A DNA stretch of 64,000 nt from Corallococcus macrosporus DSM 14697. GTDB lineage: Bacteria > Myxococcota > Myxococcia > Myxococcales > Myxococcaceae. The notes below the pieces were generated by a model. It saw nothing but the letters and a program-made list of their open reading frames with translations, was not told the DNA's origin and did not search any database. The stretch is taken from NCBI RefSeq assembly GCF_002305895.1, contig NZ_CP022203.1:6792001-6856000 (forward strand). The letters are read 5' to 3'. Below, one piece after another: positions 54,897 through 63,082 of the stretch. How positions within the stretch are numbered: position 1 is the first letter of the stretch; every line of letters starts with the position of its first letter. The position numbers were made by a program, and so were the translations under genes.

Positions 54897-55954
54897 GGCG
54901 ACGACCTCCGGCGCGACGACGGCAGCAACAACATGCCCAGCGCCAGCAGGGCCAGCCCCGGAATGGCGTACGACTGGAAGCGCTCGTCGTAGCGGACCGT
55001 CACCCGGCTCTCCAGCTCGCTCTTCTGCATCTGGTCGATGCGCTCCACCACCTGCGACATGGCCACGCCGCGAGGCTGGAAGTAGAAGGTGCCCCCGGTG
55101 GCCTCGGCGATGGCCGTCAGCCCCGCCCGGTCCAGGCGCGTAATCACCGTCTCCCCGGCGGCGTCCTTCTTGTAGTCCACGAACGCGCCGCGCCGGTCGA
55201 AGACGGGGATGGGCTCACCGGACTCCGAGCCCACGCCCACCGCCAGCACCTGCACGCCCGCGTCCTTCAACGACTCGGTGGCCTCGCCCACGTCGCCCAC
55301 CAGGTCCTCGCCGTCCGTCAGCAGCACCACCACGCGCTCCTTCGAGCCGCGGTCCGCGTTGTCCAGCACCTGCTTCGCCAACCGCAGCGCCGCGCCCACG
55401 TTGGTGCCGCCCTGGGGCATCACCTCCGGGTCCACCGCGCGCAAAAACAGCTTCACCGCCGAGTAGTCCGACGTCAGCGGCGACTGGATGAACGCATCCC
55501 CCGCGAACACCACGAGGCCCACGCGGTCACCCTTCAGCTCGTCCAGCAGCGTGGTCAGCTCCAGCTTGGCGCGCTCCAGCCGGCTGGGCTGCACGTCCCG
55601 CGCGAACATGGACTTGGAGGCGTCCAGCGCCACCACCACGTCGATGCCGCGCCGCTTCGTCAGCTCGCTCCTGGTGCCACACTGCGGCTGCGCCAGCGCG
55701 AAGCCGAAGAGCGCCAGCCCTAGGCCATACAGCCCGCTCTGCGCGGCCGGACGCCACACCGACACGCCCGGCGTGAAGCGCTCCGCGTGACGCTCATGCA
55801 GGAGCGCCCGCACGCGCGAGCGGCGCCGCAGCGCCCCCACCAGCGCCAGCAGGCCCAGCGTCAGCCCCACCAGCACCAGCAGCAGGAAGAGGGGCTGCGC
55901 CAGCCCCGCCTGGTAACCGAGCACGGTGAAGCGCCAGGGTTCCACGGGCGTCAC
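54893..55954 (-). CDS. BatB-like von Willebrand factor A domain protein
   Basis: 353 residues. Two N-terminal membrane helices (residues about 18-42 and 70-90) and a C-terminal one (IPGLALLALGMLLL). VWA domain with MIDAS motif DASKSM near 107-112 (D-x-S-x-S type), conserved TSDY and LTDGED. Binds divalent metal and probably a Bat partner. Overlaps both neighbouring genes by 4 bp. Confidence 0.9.
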   Translation of the reverse strand: MTPVEPWRFTVLGYQAGLAQPLFLLLVLVGLTLGLLALVGALRRRSRVRALLHERHAERFTPGVSVWRPAAQSGLYGLGLALFGFALAQPQCGTRSELTKRRGIDVVVALDASKSMFARDVQPSRLERAKLELTTLLDELKGDRVGLVVFAGDAFIQSPLTSDYSAVKLFLRAVDPEVMPQGGTNVGAALRLAKQVLDNADRGSKERVVVLLTDGEDLVGDVGEATESLKDAGVQVLAVGVGSESGEPIPVFDRRGAFVDYKKDAAGETVITRLDRAGLTAIAEATGGTFYFQPRGVAMSQVVERIDQMQKSELESRVTVRYDERFQSYAIPGLALLALGMLLLPSSRRRSSP

Positions 55955-56961
55955 GGGAAGACCCTCAGGAAGGAGGCGCGCAGGAGCAGCTCCAGCGCGG
56001 CGAGGCCGAAGGCGGCCAGGAGGAAGGGATGGAACTCCTCGCGGTAGGTGGCGCTGGCGCCGCCCTCCATCAGCTTGGAGCGCTCCAGCGAGTCCAGCAC
56101 CTTCTGGAGGCCCTCACGGAGCTGCTCGGGGTCCGTGGCGCGGTAGTACTCGCCGCCGGTGCGGTCCGCGATGTCCTGCATCAGCTCCGGGTTGATGGGA
56201 ATCTCCGTGTCGCGCCACACGGTGTTGCCGAACAGGTCCGTGCCCTGCGGGAAGGGCACCTTGCCGCCCTTGCCCACCAGGATCGTGTAGATGGGCACCC
56301 GCAGCGCCTGGGCCATGTTGGCCGCGTCCATGGGCGAAATCTTCCCGGAGTTGTTGTCGCCGTCGGTGATGAGCACCACCACCCGGCTCTTCGCCTCCGA
56401 GTCGCGCAGGCGGTTGAGCGACGTGGCCAGCGCGTCACCAATGGCCGTGCCGTCCTCCAGCACGCGCGTGCGCAGCTGCTTCACCACTTCCTTCAGCACG
56501 CCGTAGTCCAGCGTCAGCGGCGCCTGCGTGTAGGCCGCGCCCGCGAACACCACCAGGCCGATGCGGTCATTCACCCGGTTGGCGATGAACTCGCTCAGCA
56601 CTTCCTTGGCGACGTGCATGCGGTTCTGCGGGCGGAAGTCACCGGCCTCCATCGACGTGGACAGGTCCAGCGCCACCACGATGTCGATGCCCTCCACCGA
56701 CAAGTCCCGCACGCGCGAGTCGCGCACCTGCGGCCGGGCGATGGCCAGCACCGCCGCCGTCACCGCCGCCGCGCGCAGCAGGGGGAGCAGCGGCAGCAGG
56801 TAGGTGCGCAGGCCCCGGCCCCCCCGGGCGAAGACGTGCGCCGCGGAGAAGCGCAGCGTGGCGCGGGCGCGCCGCTCCCGCCACGCCTGCCAGAGCAGCA
56901 GCGGCACGAGCAGCAGCCCCCAGAGCGCCTCGGGGTTATTGAACGCGGGGAGCGGCGGCAT
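55951..56961 (-). CDS. BatA-like von Willebrand factor A domain protein
   Basis: 336 residues with the same layout as the next gene: N-terminal helices (WGLLLVPLLLWQAW; LLPLLPLLRAAAVTAAVLAI), VWA domain with MIDAS DLSTSM (near 97-102), LTLDY and ITDGDNNSG, and a C-terminal helix (LLAAFGLAALELLL). A gene pair that arose by duplication; both VWA proteins are membrane-anchored. Overlaps the 56936 gene by 26 bp. Confidence 0.9.
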   Translation of the reverse strand: MPPLPAFNNPEALWGLLLVPLLLWQAWRERRARATLRFSAAHVFARGGRGLRTYLLPLLPLLRAAAVTAAVLAIARPQVRDSRVRDLSVEGIDIVVALDLSTSMEAGDFRPQNRMHVAKEVLSEFIANRVNDRIGLVVFAGAAYTQAPLTLDYGVLKEVVKQLRTRVLEDGTAIGDALATSLNRLRDSEAKSRVVVLITDGDNNSGKISPMDAANMAQALRVPIYTILVGKGGKVPFPQGTDLFGNTVWRDTEIPINPELMQDIADRTGGEYYRATDPEQLREGLQKVLDSLERSKLMEGGASATYREEFHPFLLAAFGLAALELLLRASFLRVFP

Positions 56962-57952
56962 TGTCGGAAGCCTGGGGCGGCGGTGGCGGAACGTACGTCG
57001 TGTCGATGAGCGAGTAGCCGAAGGCCAGCGCGTCGCGGCAGGCGTCGGCGGAGGCGTCCGCGCGGGCGTACTTCACCATGTCCGACTCGGACACGAAGCG
57101 CATCAGCTTGTCCTCCGGCAGGCCCGGCGTGGACATGCGCCGCAGCGACGTCATCAGCTCGGAGCTGGTGCACTCCAGCGCCTCGAAGCCGTAGCGCTCG
57201 CCCAGATAGCCGCGGACGATTTCGGAGAGCCGGAAGTAGAAGTCCTTCACCTGGCCGCGCGCGGGCAGGTCCTCCGCCTTCAGCGCGTCCAGCGCCTGGC
57301 GGGTGCGCACGTCCAGGGGGAGCCGCGGCACCACCTCCACGTGCCTGGGCCGGTTCCTCCACCAGCGGAAGAGCGCCCACGCCAGCAGCGCCGCGGCCAG
57401 CACGCCCAGCACCGTGAGCACCAGGCGCCACGAACGGATGGGCACCTCCTCCGGCGGCTTGTAGTCGAAGAGGTCCGCGCCCTTCCCGTCCGCGTCCTCC
57501 GGCAGCGTGGACGCCACGTCCACCTCGCGGCCCGGCACGGAGAAGGCCCGGGGCCCCTGGGGTGTGGCCACGTCGAAGGACAGCGCGGGCGCCGTCACCG
57601 CGCCCAGCGCGAAGGCGGACATCCGCACCCGGAACGTGGTGGTGGCCGACTCCGGCCCGTCCTGGCGCTGGCGCGTCTGGTCCAGGAACTCGAAGTCCCC
57701 CGTCTCCTGGGGCACCTTCAGCTCGTAGCGGTGGTCCTTCGGGTGGGTGAGGACCACCTCGTAGACGAAGGGGTCACCGATGCGGACCTGCTGCGGCTCC
57801 ACGCGCACGGACAGGTGCTGGGGTTCGACCTGCTCCGTCGTGGCGGCCGCCGGAGCCGGCGCGGCGGCAGGAGCCTGCGCCCACGCCGGCGCCGACACCA
57901 CCGGCGCCGCCGCCACGAGCCACACCGCCAACAGGGGGATGCGCCGCCTCAT
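56936..57952 (-). CDS. Bat-operon membrane protein (BatD-related N-domain)
   Basis: 338 residues. Signal (LLAVWLVAAAPVVSAPAWA), Ala/Pro spacer, one beta-sandwich like a BatD repeat (LSVRVEPQQVRIGDPFVYEVVLTHP), a membrane helix near 181-200 (LVLTVLGVLAAALLAWALFRW), and a helical cytoplasmic part (RQALDALKAEDLPARGQVKDFYFRLSEIVRGYLGERYG) similar to DUF4381-type proteins found beside MoxR. Probably links periplasmic and cytoplasmic Bat components. Overlaps DUF58 gene by 4 bp. Confidence 0.8.
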   Translation of the reverse strand: MRRRIPLLAVWLVAAAPVVSAPAWAQAPAAAPAPAAATTEQVEPQHLSVRVEPQQVRIGDPFVYEVVLTHPKDHRYELKVPQETGDFEFLDQTRQRQDGPESATTTFRVRMSAFALGAVTAPALSFDVATPQGPRAFSVPGREVDVASTLPEDADGKGADLFDYKPPEEVPIRSWRLVLTVLGVLAAALLAWALFRWWRNRPRHVEVVPRLPLDVRTRQALDALKAEDLPARGQVKDFYFRLSEIVRGYLGERYGFEALECTSSELMTSLRRMSTPGLPEDKLMRFVSESDMVKYARADASADACRDALAFGYSLIDTTYVPPPPPQASDNAAAPRVQ

Positions 57953-58830
57953 GCCGCCATCCTCCGGGCCCGCGCGCGGAAGAAGTTCGCCAGCGACTTG
58001 CCGTGGTCATCCCCCGCGCGCAGCTCCACGTGGTCCAGCTCCAGCTTCTTGAACAGCTTGCGCCGCTCGTCCCGCGCGGCCTGCATGGCCCGGGCGAAGC
58101 GGCCCCGCACGCGCGGGTCGCTGGTGTCGACGACGAAGCGCTCGCCCGTCTCCGGGTCCTCCATGTCCACCAGGCCCAGCCGGGGGAAGGCCTCCTCCAA
58201 CGGGTCCGCCACCACCACCGGCACCAGGTCGTGCTTGCGGCCCACCAGCCGCAGCGGCTTCTCGTAGTCGCGCGCCTGGAAGTCGGAGATGAGGAAGGTC
58301 ACCGCCTTCCGCTTCGCCACCTGCGTCAGGTAGTTGAGCCCCGCGGCCAGGTCCGTGCCCTGCCCCCGCGGCTTGAACGTGAGGATGTCGCTCACCAGGC
58401 GCAGCACGTGCGTGCGGCCCTTGCGCGGCGGCACCACCTTCTCCACCCGGTCCGAGAAGAGGATGAGCCCCACCCGGTCGTTGTTGGCGATGGCGCTGAA
58501 CGCAATCTGCGCCGCCACCTCCGCGGCGATCTCCGACTTGGTGCGCTCGCGCGAGCCGAACTCCTTCGACGCGGAGACGTCCACCACCAGCATCACCGTC
58601 AGCTCGCGCTCCTCGGTGAAGACCTTGACGTAGGCCTCGTCCATGCGCGCGGTGACGTTCCAGTCGATGATGCGAATCTCGTCACCGGGCTGGTACTGGC
58701 GCACCTCGGAGAAGGCCATGCCCCGGCCCTTGAAGACCGAGTGGTACTGGCCAGCGAGCATGTCGGAGACCACCTTGCGGGTGCGAATCTCCAGCTTGCG
58801 GATGCGGCGGATGAGGTCCTTGGGAAGCAC
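57949..58830 (-). CDS. DUF58 family protein
   Basis: 293 residues with the DUF58 hallmark GRGMAFSEVRQYQPGDEIRIIDWNVTAR near residue 36-62, and a degenerate VWA-like fold (VMLVVDVSASKEFGS; GLILFSDRVEKVVPPRKGRTHV). These proteins accompany MoxR AAA ATPases. Starts at ATG 58830, 30 bp after the moxR gene. Confidence 0.92.
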   Translation of the reverse strand: MLPKDLIRRIRKLEIRTRKVVSDMLAGQYHSVFKGRGMAFSEVRQYQPGDEIRIIDWNVTARMDEAYVKVFTEERELTVMLVVDVSASKEFGSRERTKSEIAAEVAAQIAFSAIANNDRVGLILFSDRVEKVVPPRKGRTHVLRLVSDILTFKPRGQGTDLAAGLNYLTQVAKRKAVTFLISDFQARDYEKPLRLVGRKHDLVPVVVADPLEEAFPRLGLVDMEDPETGERFVVDTSDPRVRGRFARAMQAARDERRKLFKKLELDHVELRAGDDHGKSLANFFRARARRMAA

Positions 58831-58860
58831 GGGGCGCCTGGCGGGCTCGGGAGGTGAGGG

Positions 58861-59850
58861 TCAGGGGACTTCGACGCGGTCGAACACGCGCTGGATGATC
58901 TTCTCCGGCGTGAGGTCCTCGGCCTCCGCCTCGTACGTCATGGCGACGCGGTGGCGGAGCACGTCGAAGGCAATGGCCTTCACGTCTTCCGGGGTGACGA
59001 AGCCGCGGTGGCGCAGGAAGGCGTGCGCGCGCGCCGCCTGGGCCAGCGCGATGGTGGCGCGCGGCGAGGCGCCGAACTGGATGTAGTCCGCCAGGTCCTT
59101 GAGGCCGTACTTGGAGGGCTCGCGCGTGGCGAACACCACGTTGAGGATGTAGTCCTTCACCTTCTCGTCCATGTAGATGTGCTGGACGAGCTCGCGCGCG
59201 CGGACCAGGTGCTGCAGGTCGATGACCCGCTGGGCGCGCGGCGAGGAGCCGCCGGACATCCGGTCCATGATGACCTTCTCTTCATCACGCGTGGGGTAGC
59301 CCACCTTCACCTTGAGCATGAAGCGGTCCACCTGCGCCTCGGGCAGCGGGTAGGTGCCTTCCTGTTCAATGGGGTTCTGCGTGGCCAGCACCAGGAAGGG
59401 CGAGGGCAGCGGGAAGGACTGGTCGCCGATGGTGACCTGGCGCTCGGCCATGGCCTCCAGGAGCGCGGACTGCACCTTCGCGGGGGCGCGGTTGATTTCG
59501 TCCGCGAGCACGATGTTGGCGAAGATGGGGCCCTTGCGGACGGTGAAGTTCGCCGCCTGCTGGTTGTAGATCATGGTGCCCACCACGTCCGCGGGCAGCA
59601 GGTCCGGGGTGAACTGGATGCGCATGAAGGTGGCGCTGAGCGAGTCAGCGACGGTGCGCACCGTGAGCGTCTTGGCGAGGCCGGGCACGCCCTCCAGCAG
59701 CACGTGCCCGTTGCACAGCAGGCCAATGAGGATGCGCTCCAGCATGTAGCGCTGCCCGACGATGACCTTGCTGGTTTCCTGGTTGAGGACCTCGACGAAG
59801 CTGCTTTCCTGCTGCACGCGTTCGGTGAGCGCGCGAATGTCGGTGTTCAT
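58861..59850 (-). CDS. MoxR family AAA+ ATPase
   Basis: 329 residues. Walker A GVPGLAKT near 52-59, Walker B ANIVLADEINRAPAKVQSALLEAM, sensor-1 LATQNPIEQEGTYPLPEAQ, and the lid domain (SPRATIALAQAARAHAFLRHRGFVTPEDVKAIAFDVLRHR). Chaperone-like ATPase that remodels VWA-domain partners, here probably BatA/BatB. First gene of the operon, starting at ATG 59850. Confidence 0.94.
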   Translation of the reverse strand: MNTDIRALTERVQQESSFVEVLNQETSKVIVGQRYMLERILIGLLCNGHVLLEGVPGLAKTLTVRTVADSLSATFMRIQFTPDLLPADVVGTMIYNQQAANFTVRKGPIFANIVLADEINRAPAKVQSALLEAMAERQVTIGDQSFPLPSPFLVLATQNPIEQEGTYPLPEAQVDRFMLKVKVGYPTRDEEKVIMDRMSGGSSPRAQRVIDLQHLVRARELVQHIYMDEKVKDYILNVVFATREPSKYGLKDLADYIQFGASPRATIALAQAARAHAFLRHRGFVTPEDVKAIAFDVLRHRVAMTYEAEAEDLTPEKIIQRVFDRVEVP

Positions 59851-60045
59851 GTCGCCTCGTGTCGGACTGGCGGCGGGCAGCCTAGGGTTTACAGGGTATC
59901 CGGCTCAACACCGCAGAGGGCCGCGCATTCCAGTAAGTTGCCCGTCCGTCCGCCCCTCCTGGAGTGTCCTCCCCATGTACCACTCACAGCCACCGCGCCA
60001 ACCCCTGTTCCACTCCCGGCGGACGGCGGCGTGTCCGGAGGCGGC

Positions 60046-60936
60046 GTGAAGGCCCCCGCGGTGGGGCCGGTGGAGGCCGCGCTGCTGGCCCAGTTGGCCC
60101 CGGCGGTGGTCGCGAAGGTTCACTGGCTGCCGGACGGCGGGGCCCTGCGGGTGCTGGAGGCGGGCGCCGGCCCCACGGTGGTGCTGCTCCACGGGCGTGG
60201 CGGCGCCGCCTCCCAGTGGTTCACCTACCTGACGGTGCTCGCCCGGGGGCACCGCGTGCTGGCCGTGGACCTGCCGGGCTTCGGCATGTCGTCCGCTCCG
60301 GACGGCCCGCTGGCCACCGCCGAGGACGCGGCGGCCTTCTTCACCGCGCCCGTGGAGTCGCTGCTGGCCCGGCTCGCCCCGGGGCCGGTGATGGTGGTGG
60401 GCCACTCGCTGGGCGGGCTGGTGGCGCTGGAGCTCGCGCTGCGTGGTCGGGTGCCCGTGGAGCGGCTGGCCCTGGTGGACGCCATGGGCCTGGGCCCGGA
60501 GATGGCGCCCAAGGCCCGGCTCTTCTTCCACGCGGGCCCGGAGCGGCTGGCACGCTCGCTGGGCCCCTGGGCCTGGGCCCGGATGATGCCGCCGCCCCGG
60601 ACGCCGCTGGGTGAGCGGCTGGGCGCCTTGGCGTACGAGTTGCTCTCGCGCCCGGACAGCCGCGCCGAGGCCGCGCGGGCCTTCAACCTGCTGGCCCCGC
60701 TGGCCGGCCCCGTCTTCCACCGCGCCGGCCGGCTCGGCTCCGTGACGGCGCCGGCGCTGCTCGTCTGGGGCGAACGGGACGACACCCTGCCCGTCTCCAC
60801 TGCGGAGCAGGCGGCGCGGCGGCTTCCCCTCGCCCGGCTGCTGCGCCTGGACGCGGGCCACAGCCCCCATCAGGAGCACCCGGAGCGCGTGCTGCCCGAG
60901 CTGAAGGCGTTCCTCGCCGCTTCAAGCGCGCCCTAG
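60046..60936 (+). CDS. Alpha/beta hydrolase fold protein
   Basis: About 296 residues from GTG 60046; GTG 60031 is also in frame. Canonical lipase/esterase features: oxyanion loop LLHGRGGAA, nucleophile Ser121 in VVGHSLGGLVAL, acidic residue in LVWGERDDTLP, and His in LDAGHSPHQEHPE. Possible substrates include esters or epoxides; not predictable. Its stop codon TAG lies within the CTAG that borders the insertion sequence, so the gene remains intact. Confidence 0.85.
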   Translation: MKAPAVGPVEAALLAQLAPAVVAKVHWLPDGGALRVLEAGAGPTVVLLHGRGGAASQWFTYLTVLARGHRVLAVDLPGFGMSSAPDGPLATAEDAAAFFTAPVESLLARLAPGPVMVVGHSLGGLVALELALRGRVPVERLALVDAMGLGPEMAPKARLFFHAGPERLARSLGPWAWARMMPPPRTPLGERLGALAYELLSRPDSRAEAARAFNLLAPLAGPVFHRAGRLGSVTAPALLVWGERDDTLPVSTAEQAARRLPLARLLRLDAGHSPHQEHPERVLPELKAFLAASSAP

Positions 60937-60960
60937 GAGCGTGTTGCTGTAAGGGGCAAG
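60937..60960 (+). repeat. Left terminal inverted repeat of the IS
   Basis: Reads GAGCGTGTTGCTGTAAGGGG and continues CAAG. Ten outermost bases are identical to the right end; the rest matches with about three differences and one base shift. Confidence 0.75.
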
Positions 60961-61077
60961 GGGCCGGGTGACGTGCGCCCTGCAGCATATGGGCCGCCTG
61001 CCCCTCTCCCGGCAGGGGGCGCCCGTGGAAGGAATGTTCGTTCCACGTCCGCCCTTCGCGGGCGGACGCCCCTCCTG

Positions 61078-62442
61078 CTACGTGGCCCCCATCGCGCCGT
61101 GCAGCTTGCGGAGGTTGTGGGTGAGACAGATGAGCGCCCACTCGCCGCGCGCCTTCTCCAGCCCGCGCAGCAGCAGTTGCCGGAAGCCTCGCCCCTGCTT
61201 GATTTGGCCGAAGGGCGGCTCGGCCGCCACCTTGCGCCGGGCGTACACCTGGCGGCCCTTTTTCGTCCTCAGCCGGCGCGCCATCCACTGCTTGAGGCTC
61301 AAGTCTCGAGGCCTCCGCCCCCGCACTGGCGGGGGCTGCACCCCATGCTTGAGTCGGCCGGTGGCGATGTACGCGTCGACGCCCATGCTCGCCGCACGCA
61401 CCACGTTCTGCTCGGAGAAGTAGCCGCTGTCGGCTGTCACCGCCCCGGGCACCTCGCCGCAGTTCTCCACCACCTGCTCCAGCAGCGGCAGCAAGTGCTC
61501 GACATCCGGCGGCTGGTTGGTAAGCGCCTGCGCCACGATGATTTGGTGCGCCTCGTCCACGGCCGCCTGCGCGTTGAAGCCCTGAATGAAACCGTCCTTC
61601 GTCTTCTGGATTCGGCTCTCCGGGTCGGTGAAGTTGCGCTGGGCCTTGGGGGTGGGCTTGCCGTCCTTCTCGGTAGGCACCCGGTGCTCGGGCAGGGGCG
61701 TCGGCCCAGACGGCGGCTCGTCGTCCGAGTCCTTCTTCTTCTGGGCCTCTTGCGCCTCATGGGCGGCCCGGGCTTCCGCCTCCAGCTCCGCCTTGGCCTC
61801 GCGGATTTTCGCCAGCCGCGTCTCGGCCCGCTGCAACTCCTTCGGCAACTCGTCGCCTCGCCTCAGCTTGCCGTAGAGTCGGTCCTCCGCCGCGTCCGCC
61901 TCCTCGGCCGCCTTCAGCAGCGCGGCCACCTTCTCGGCCAACTCCTTCTCGCGCTGCTGCATGCGCTCGTAGCTCATCGCCTTGTGCTTGCTGGCATTCG
62001 CCTTCAGCTTCGTGCCGTCCAGCGCCACGTGCCCCAGCTTCACCAGCCCCGCCTTCTGGCACAGCGCCAGCACCTGCACGAAAAGTCCCGCCAGCACGTC
62101 CAGGTGCTGGCGACGGAACTCGCTCACGCAGGTGTGGTCCGGGTGCTGCCCCGCGGCGATGACTCGGAAGGCGACGTCCTCGTACGTCTTCTTCTCAATC
62201 CTGCGCGAGGAGGCCACTCCCACGCAGTAGGCGTACAGCAGCAGCCCCACCATCATCCGCGGGTGGTGCGGCGGATAGCCACGCAGCTCCCGCTCATACC
62301 GGGCCAGCAGCGGCCTGAGGTTCAGCTCCGCCACCGTGTCCAGGATGAAGTACGCCAGGTGCCCGGCCGGCAGCCAGTCTCGGGGCGAGGGCGGCAGCAA
62401 CTCCGACTGCTCGGGTGCGTAGGGGCGGAAGACCTTGCTCAT
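61078..62442 (-). CDS. IS1182-like transposase (IS5/IS1182 superfamily, DDE)
   Basis: 454 residues from ATG 62442. N-terminal helical DNA-binding part (GHLAYFILDTVAELNLRPLL; YPPHHPRMMVGLLLYAYCVG), then the DDE catalytic fold: first Asp in VALDGTKLKANAS, second in VTADSGYFSEQN, Glu in AAEPPFGQIKQGRGFRQ. A charged coiled-coil-like insert of about 100 residues (REKELAEKVAALLKAAEEAD; then KKKDSDDEPP) separates the first two. No stop or frameshift. An 11-bp hairpin sits directly before the start codon. Confidence 0.92.
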   Translation of the reverse strand: MSKVFRPYAPEQSELLPPSPRDWLPAGHLAYFILDTVAELNLRPLLARYERELRGYPPHHPRMMVGLLLYAYCVGVASSRRIEKKTYEDVAFRVIAAGQHPDHTCVSEFRRQHLDVLAGLFVQVLALCQKAGLVKLGHVALDGTKLKANASKHKAMSYERMQQREKELAEKVAALLKAAEEADAAEDRLYGKLRRGDELPKELQRAETRLAKIREAKAELEAEARAAHEAQEAQKKKDSDDEPPSGPTPLPEHRVPTEKDGKPTPKAQRNFTDPESRIQKTKDGFIQGFNAQAAVDEAHQIIVAQALTNQPPDVEHLLPLLEQVVENCGEVPGAVTADSGYFSEQNVVRAASMGVDAYIATGRLKHGVQPPPVRGRRPRDLSLKQWMARRLRTKKGRQVYARRKVAAEPPFGQIKQGRGFRQLLLRGLEKARGEWALICLTHNLRKLHGAMGAT

Positions 62443-62475
62443 GCGTAGGCAAGCGCATCACGCCCTTGCCTACGC
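62443..62475 (-). promoter_or_regulatory. 11-bp perfect hairpin directly upstream of the transposase start codon
   Basis: GCGTAGGCAAG (62443-62453) and CTTGCCTACGC (62465-62475) are exact inverted repeats with an 11-base loop. The stem ends one base before the ATG, so it covers the place where a ribosome site should be. It may keep transposase translation low. Confidence 0.6.
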
Positions 62476-62487
62476 CTCAAGTAGGTT

Positions 62488-62510
62488 CTTGCCGTTACTC
62501 CAACACGCTC
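62488..62510 (-). repeat. Right terminal inverted repeat of the IS
   Basis: Minus strand from 62510 reads GAGCGTGTTGGAGTAACGGC then AAG, matching the left end. Confidence 0.75.
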
Positions 62511-62627
62511 CTAGCGGACGCACGGCCGCCAGACGCGCGAAGGGCCTTCAGGCGACACGGGCCGGTCCGGCGGTCGGAGCCCGCCCTGGCGGCGCTTGTC
62601 CGCGCCTTCCCGCATGCCCACCGTCCC

Positions 62628-62650
62628 GCGGTGTCCTCCACGGACACCGC
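62628..62650. promoter_or_regulatory. 9-bp inverted repeat upstream of the His-rich gene
   Basis: GCGGTGTCC-TCCAC-GGACACCGC: perfect 9-bp arms around a 5-base centre, 16 bases before the ATG at 62667. Shape and size fit either an operator for a dimeric regulator (for example a metal sensor) or an mRNA hairpin. No known box matched with confidence. Confidence 0.45.
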
Positions 62651-62666
62651 CGCCAGGGAGGCTGAC

Positions 62667-63014
62667 ATGAATCACAGGACGCACGAGCACCATGACCACG
62701 TCCACGCCAGGGGCTGTGGCCATCCCGCAATCCAGCACCAGGACCATGTGGACTACCTGCATGACGGGCACCTGCACCACTCGCACTCGGGCCACACCGA
62801 CGAGTGCACCCTCTCCGAGGACGCGCGCAACCCGGCGCAATGTACGCCGCGGCATGCCTGTGGTGCCCATGAGGCCACGCACCACCACGGCCCGTCGTGT
62901 GGCCACCTGGCCGTGCCGCACGGAGACCACATCGACTACCTGGTGGACGGCCACCTGCATCACCCGCACGACGGCCACTGCGATGACCACGGCAAGGTGC
63001 AGGTCCTGAGCTGA
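62667..63014 (+). CDS. His-rich, internally duplicated metal-binding protein
   Basis: 115 residues from ATG 62667 (GGGAGG upstream); about 29 are His and 6 Cys or so. Two copies of one unit, residues 17-43 and 78-104: CGHxAxxHxDHxDYLxDGHLHHxHxGH, 61 residues apart. No signal peptide or membrane helix, so cytoplasmic. Similar short His-rich proteins are sometimes named zinc transporter-like, which is not supported here. Zinc, nickel or copper storage or buffering is likely (inference). It lies just right of the IS. Confidence 0.8.
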   Translation: MNHRTHEHHDHVHARGCGHPAIQHQDHVDYLHDGHLHHSHSGHTDECTLSEDARNPAQCTPRHACGAHEATHHHGPSCGHLAVPHGDHIDYLVDGHLHHPHDGHCDDHGKVQVLS

Positions 63015-63082
63015 ACCGAGGCCGGGGCGGAAGCCCTCCCCCCGGAGGCCTCCGCCCGGCTTCTCGTCCTGGGCGTGCCGCC

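Larger units (their letters stand above)
60937..62510 (-). mobile_element. Complete IS1182-like insertion sequence
   Basis: 1574-bp element with one transposase gene on the minus strand and related terminal inverted repeats (GAGCGTGTTGCTGTAAGGGG left; GAGCGTGTTGGAGTAACGGC right, read inward). The same 4 bases, CTAG, flank both ends (60933-60936 and 62511-62514). They could be a target duplication, or, being palindromic, part of the ends. The element looks intact and therefore possibly recent. Confidence 0.85.

Noticed and set aside
59974-60049. 24-codon frame ending in GTGA overlap with the alpha/beta hydrolase start (possible leader peptide)
   Set aside because: Weak ribosome site and no regulatory amino-acid bias; kept only as a note on start choice.
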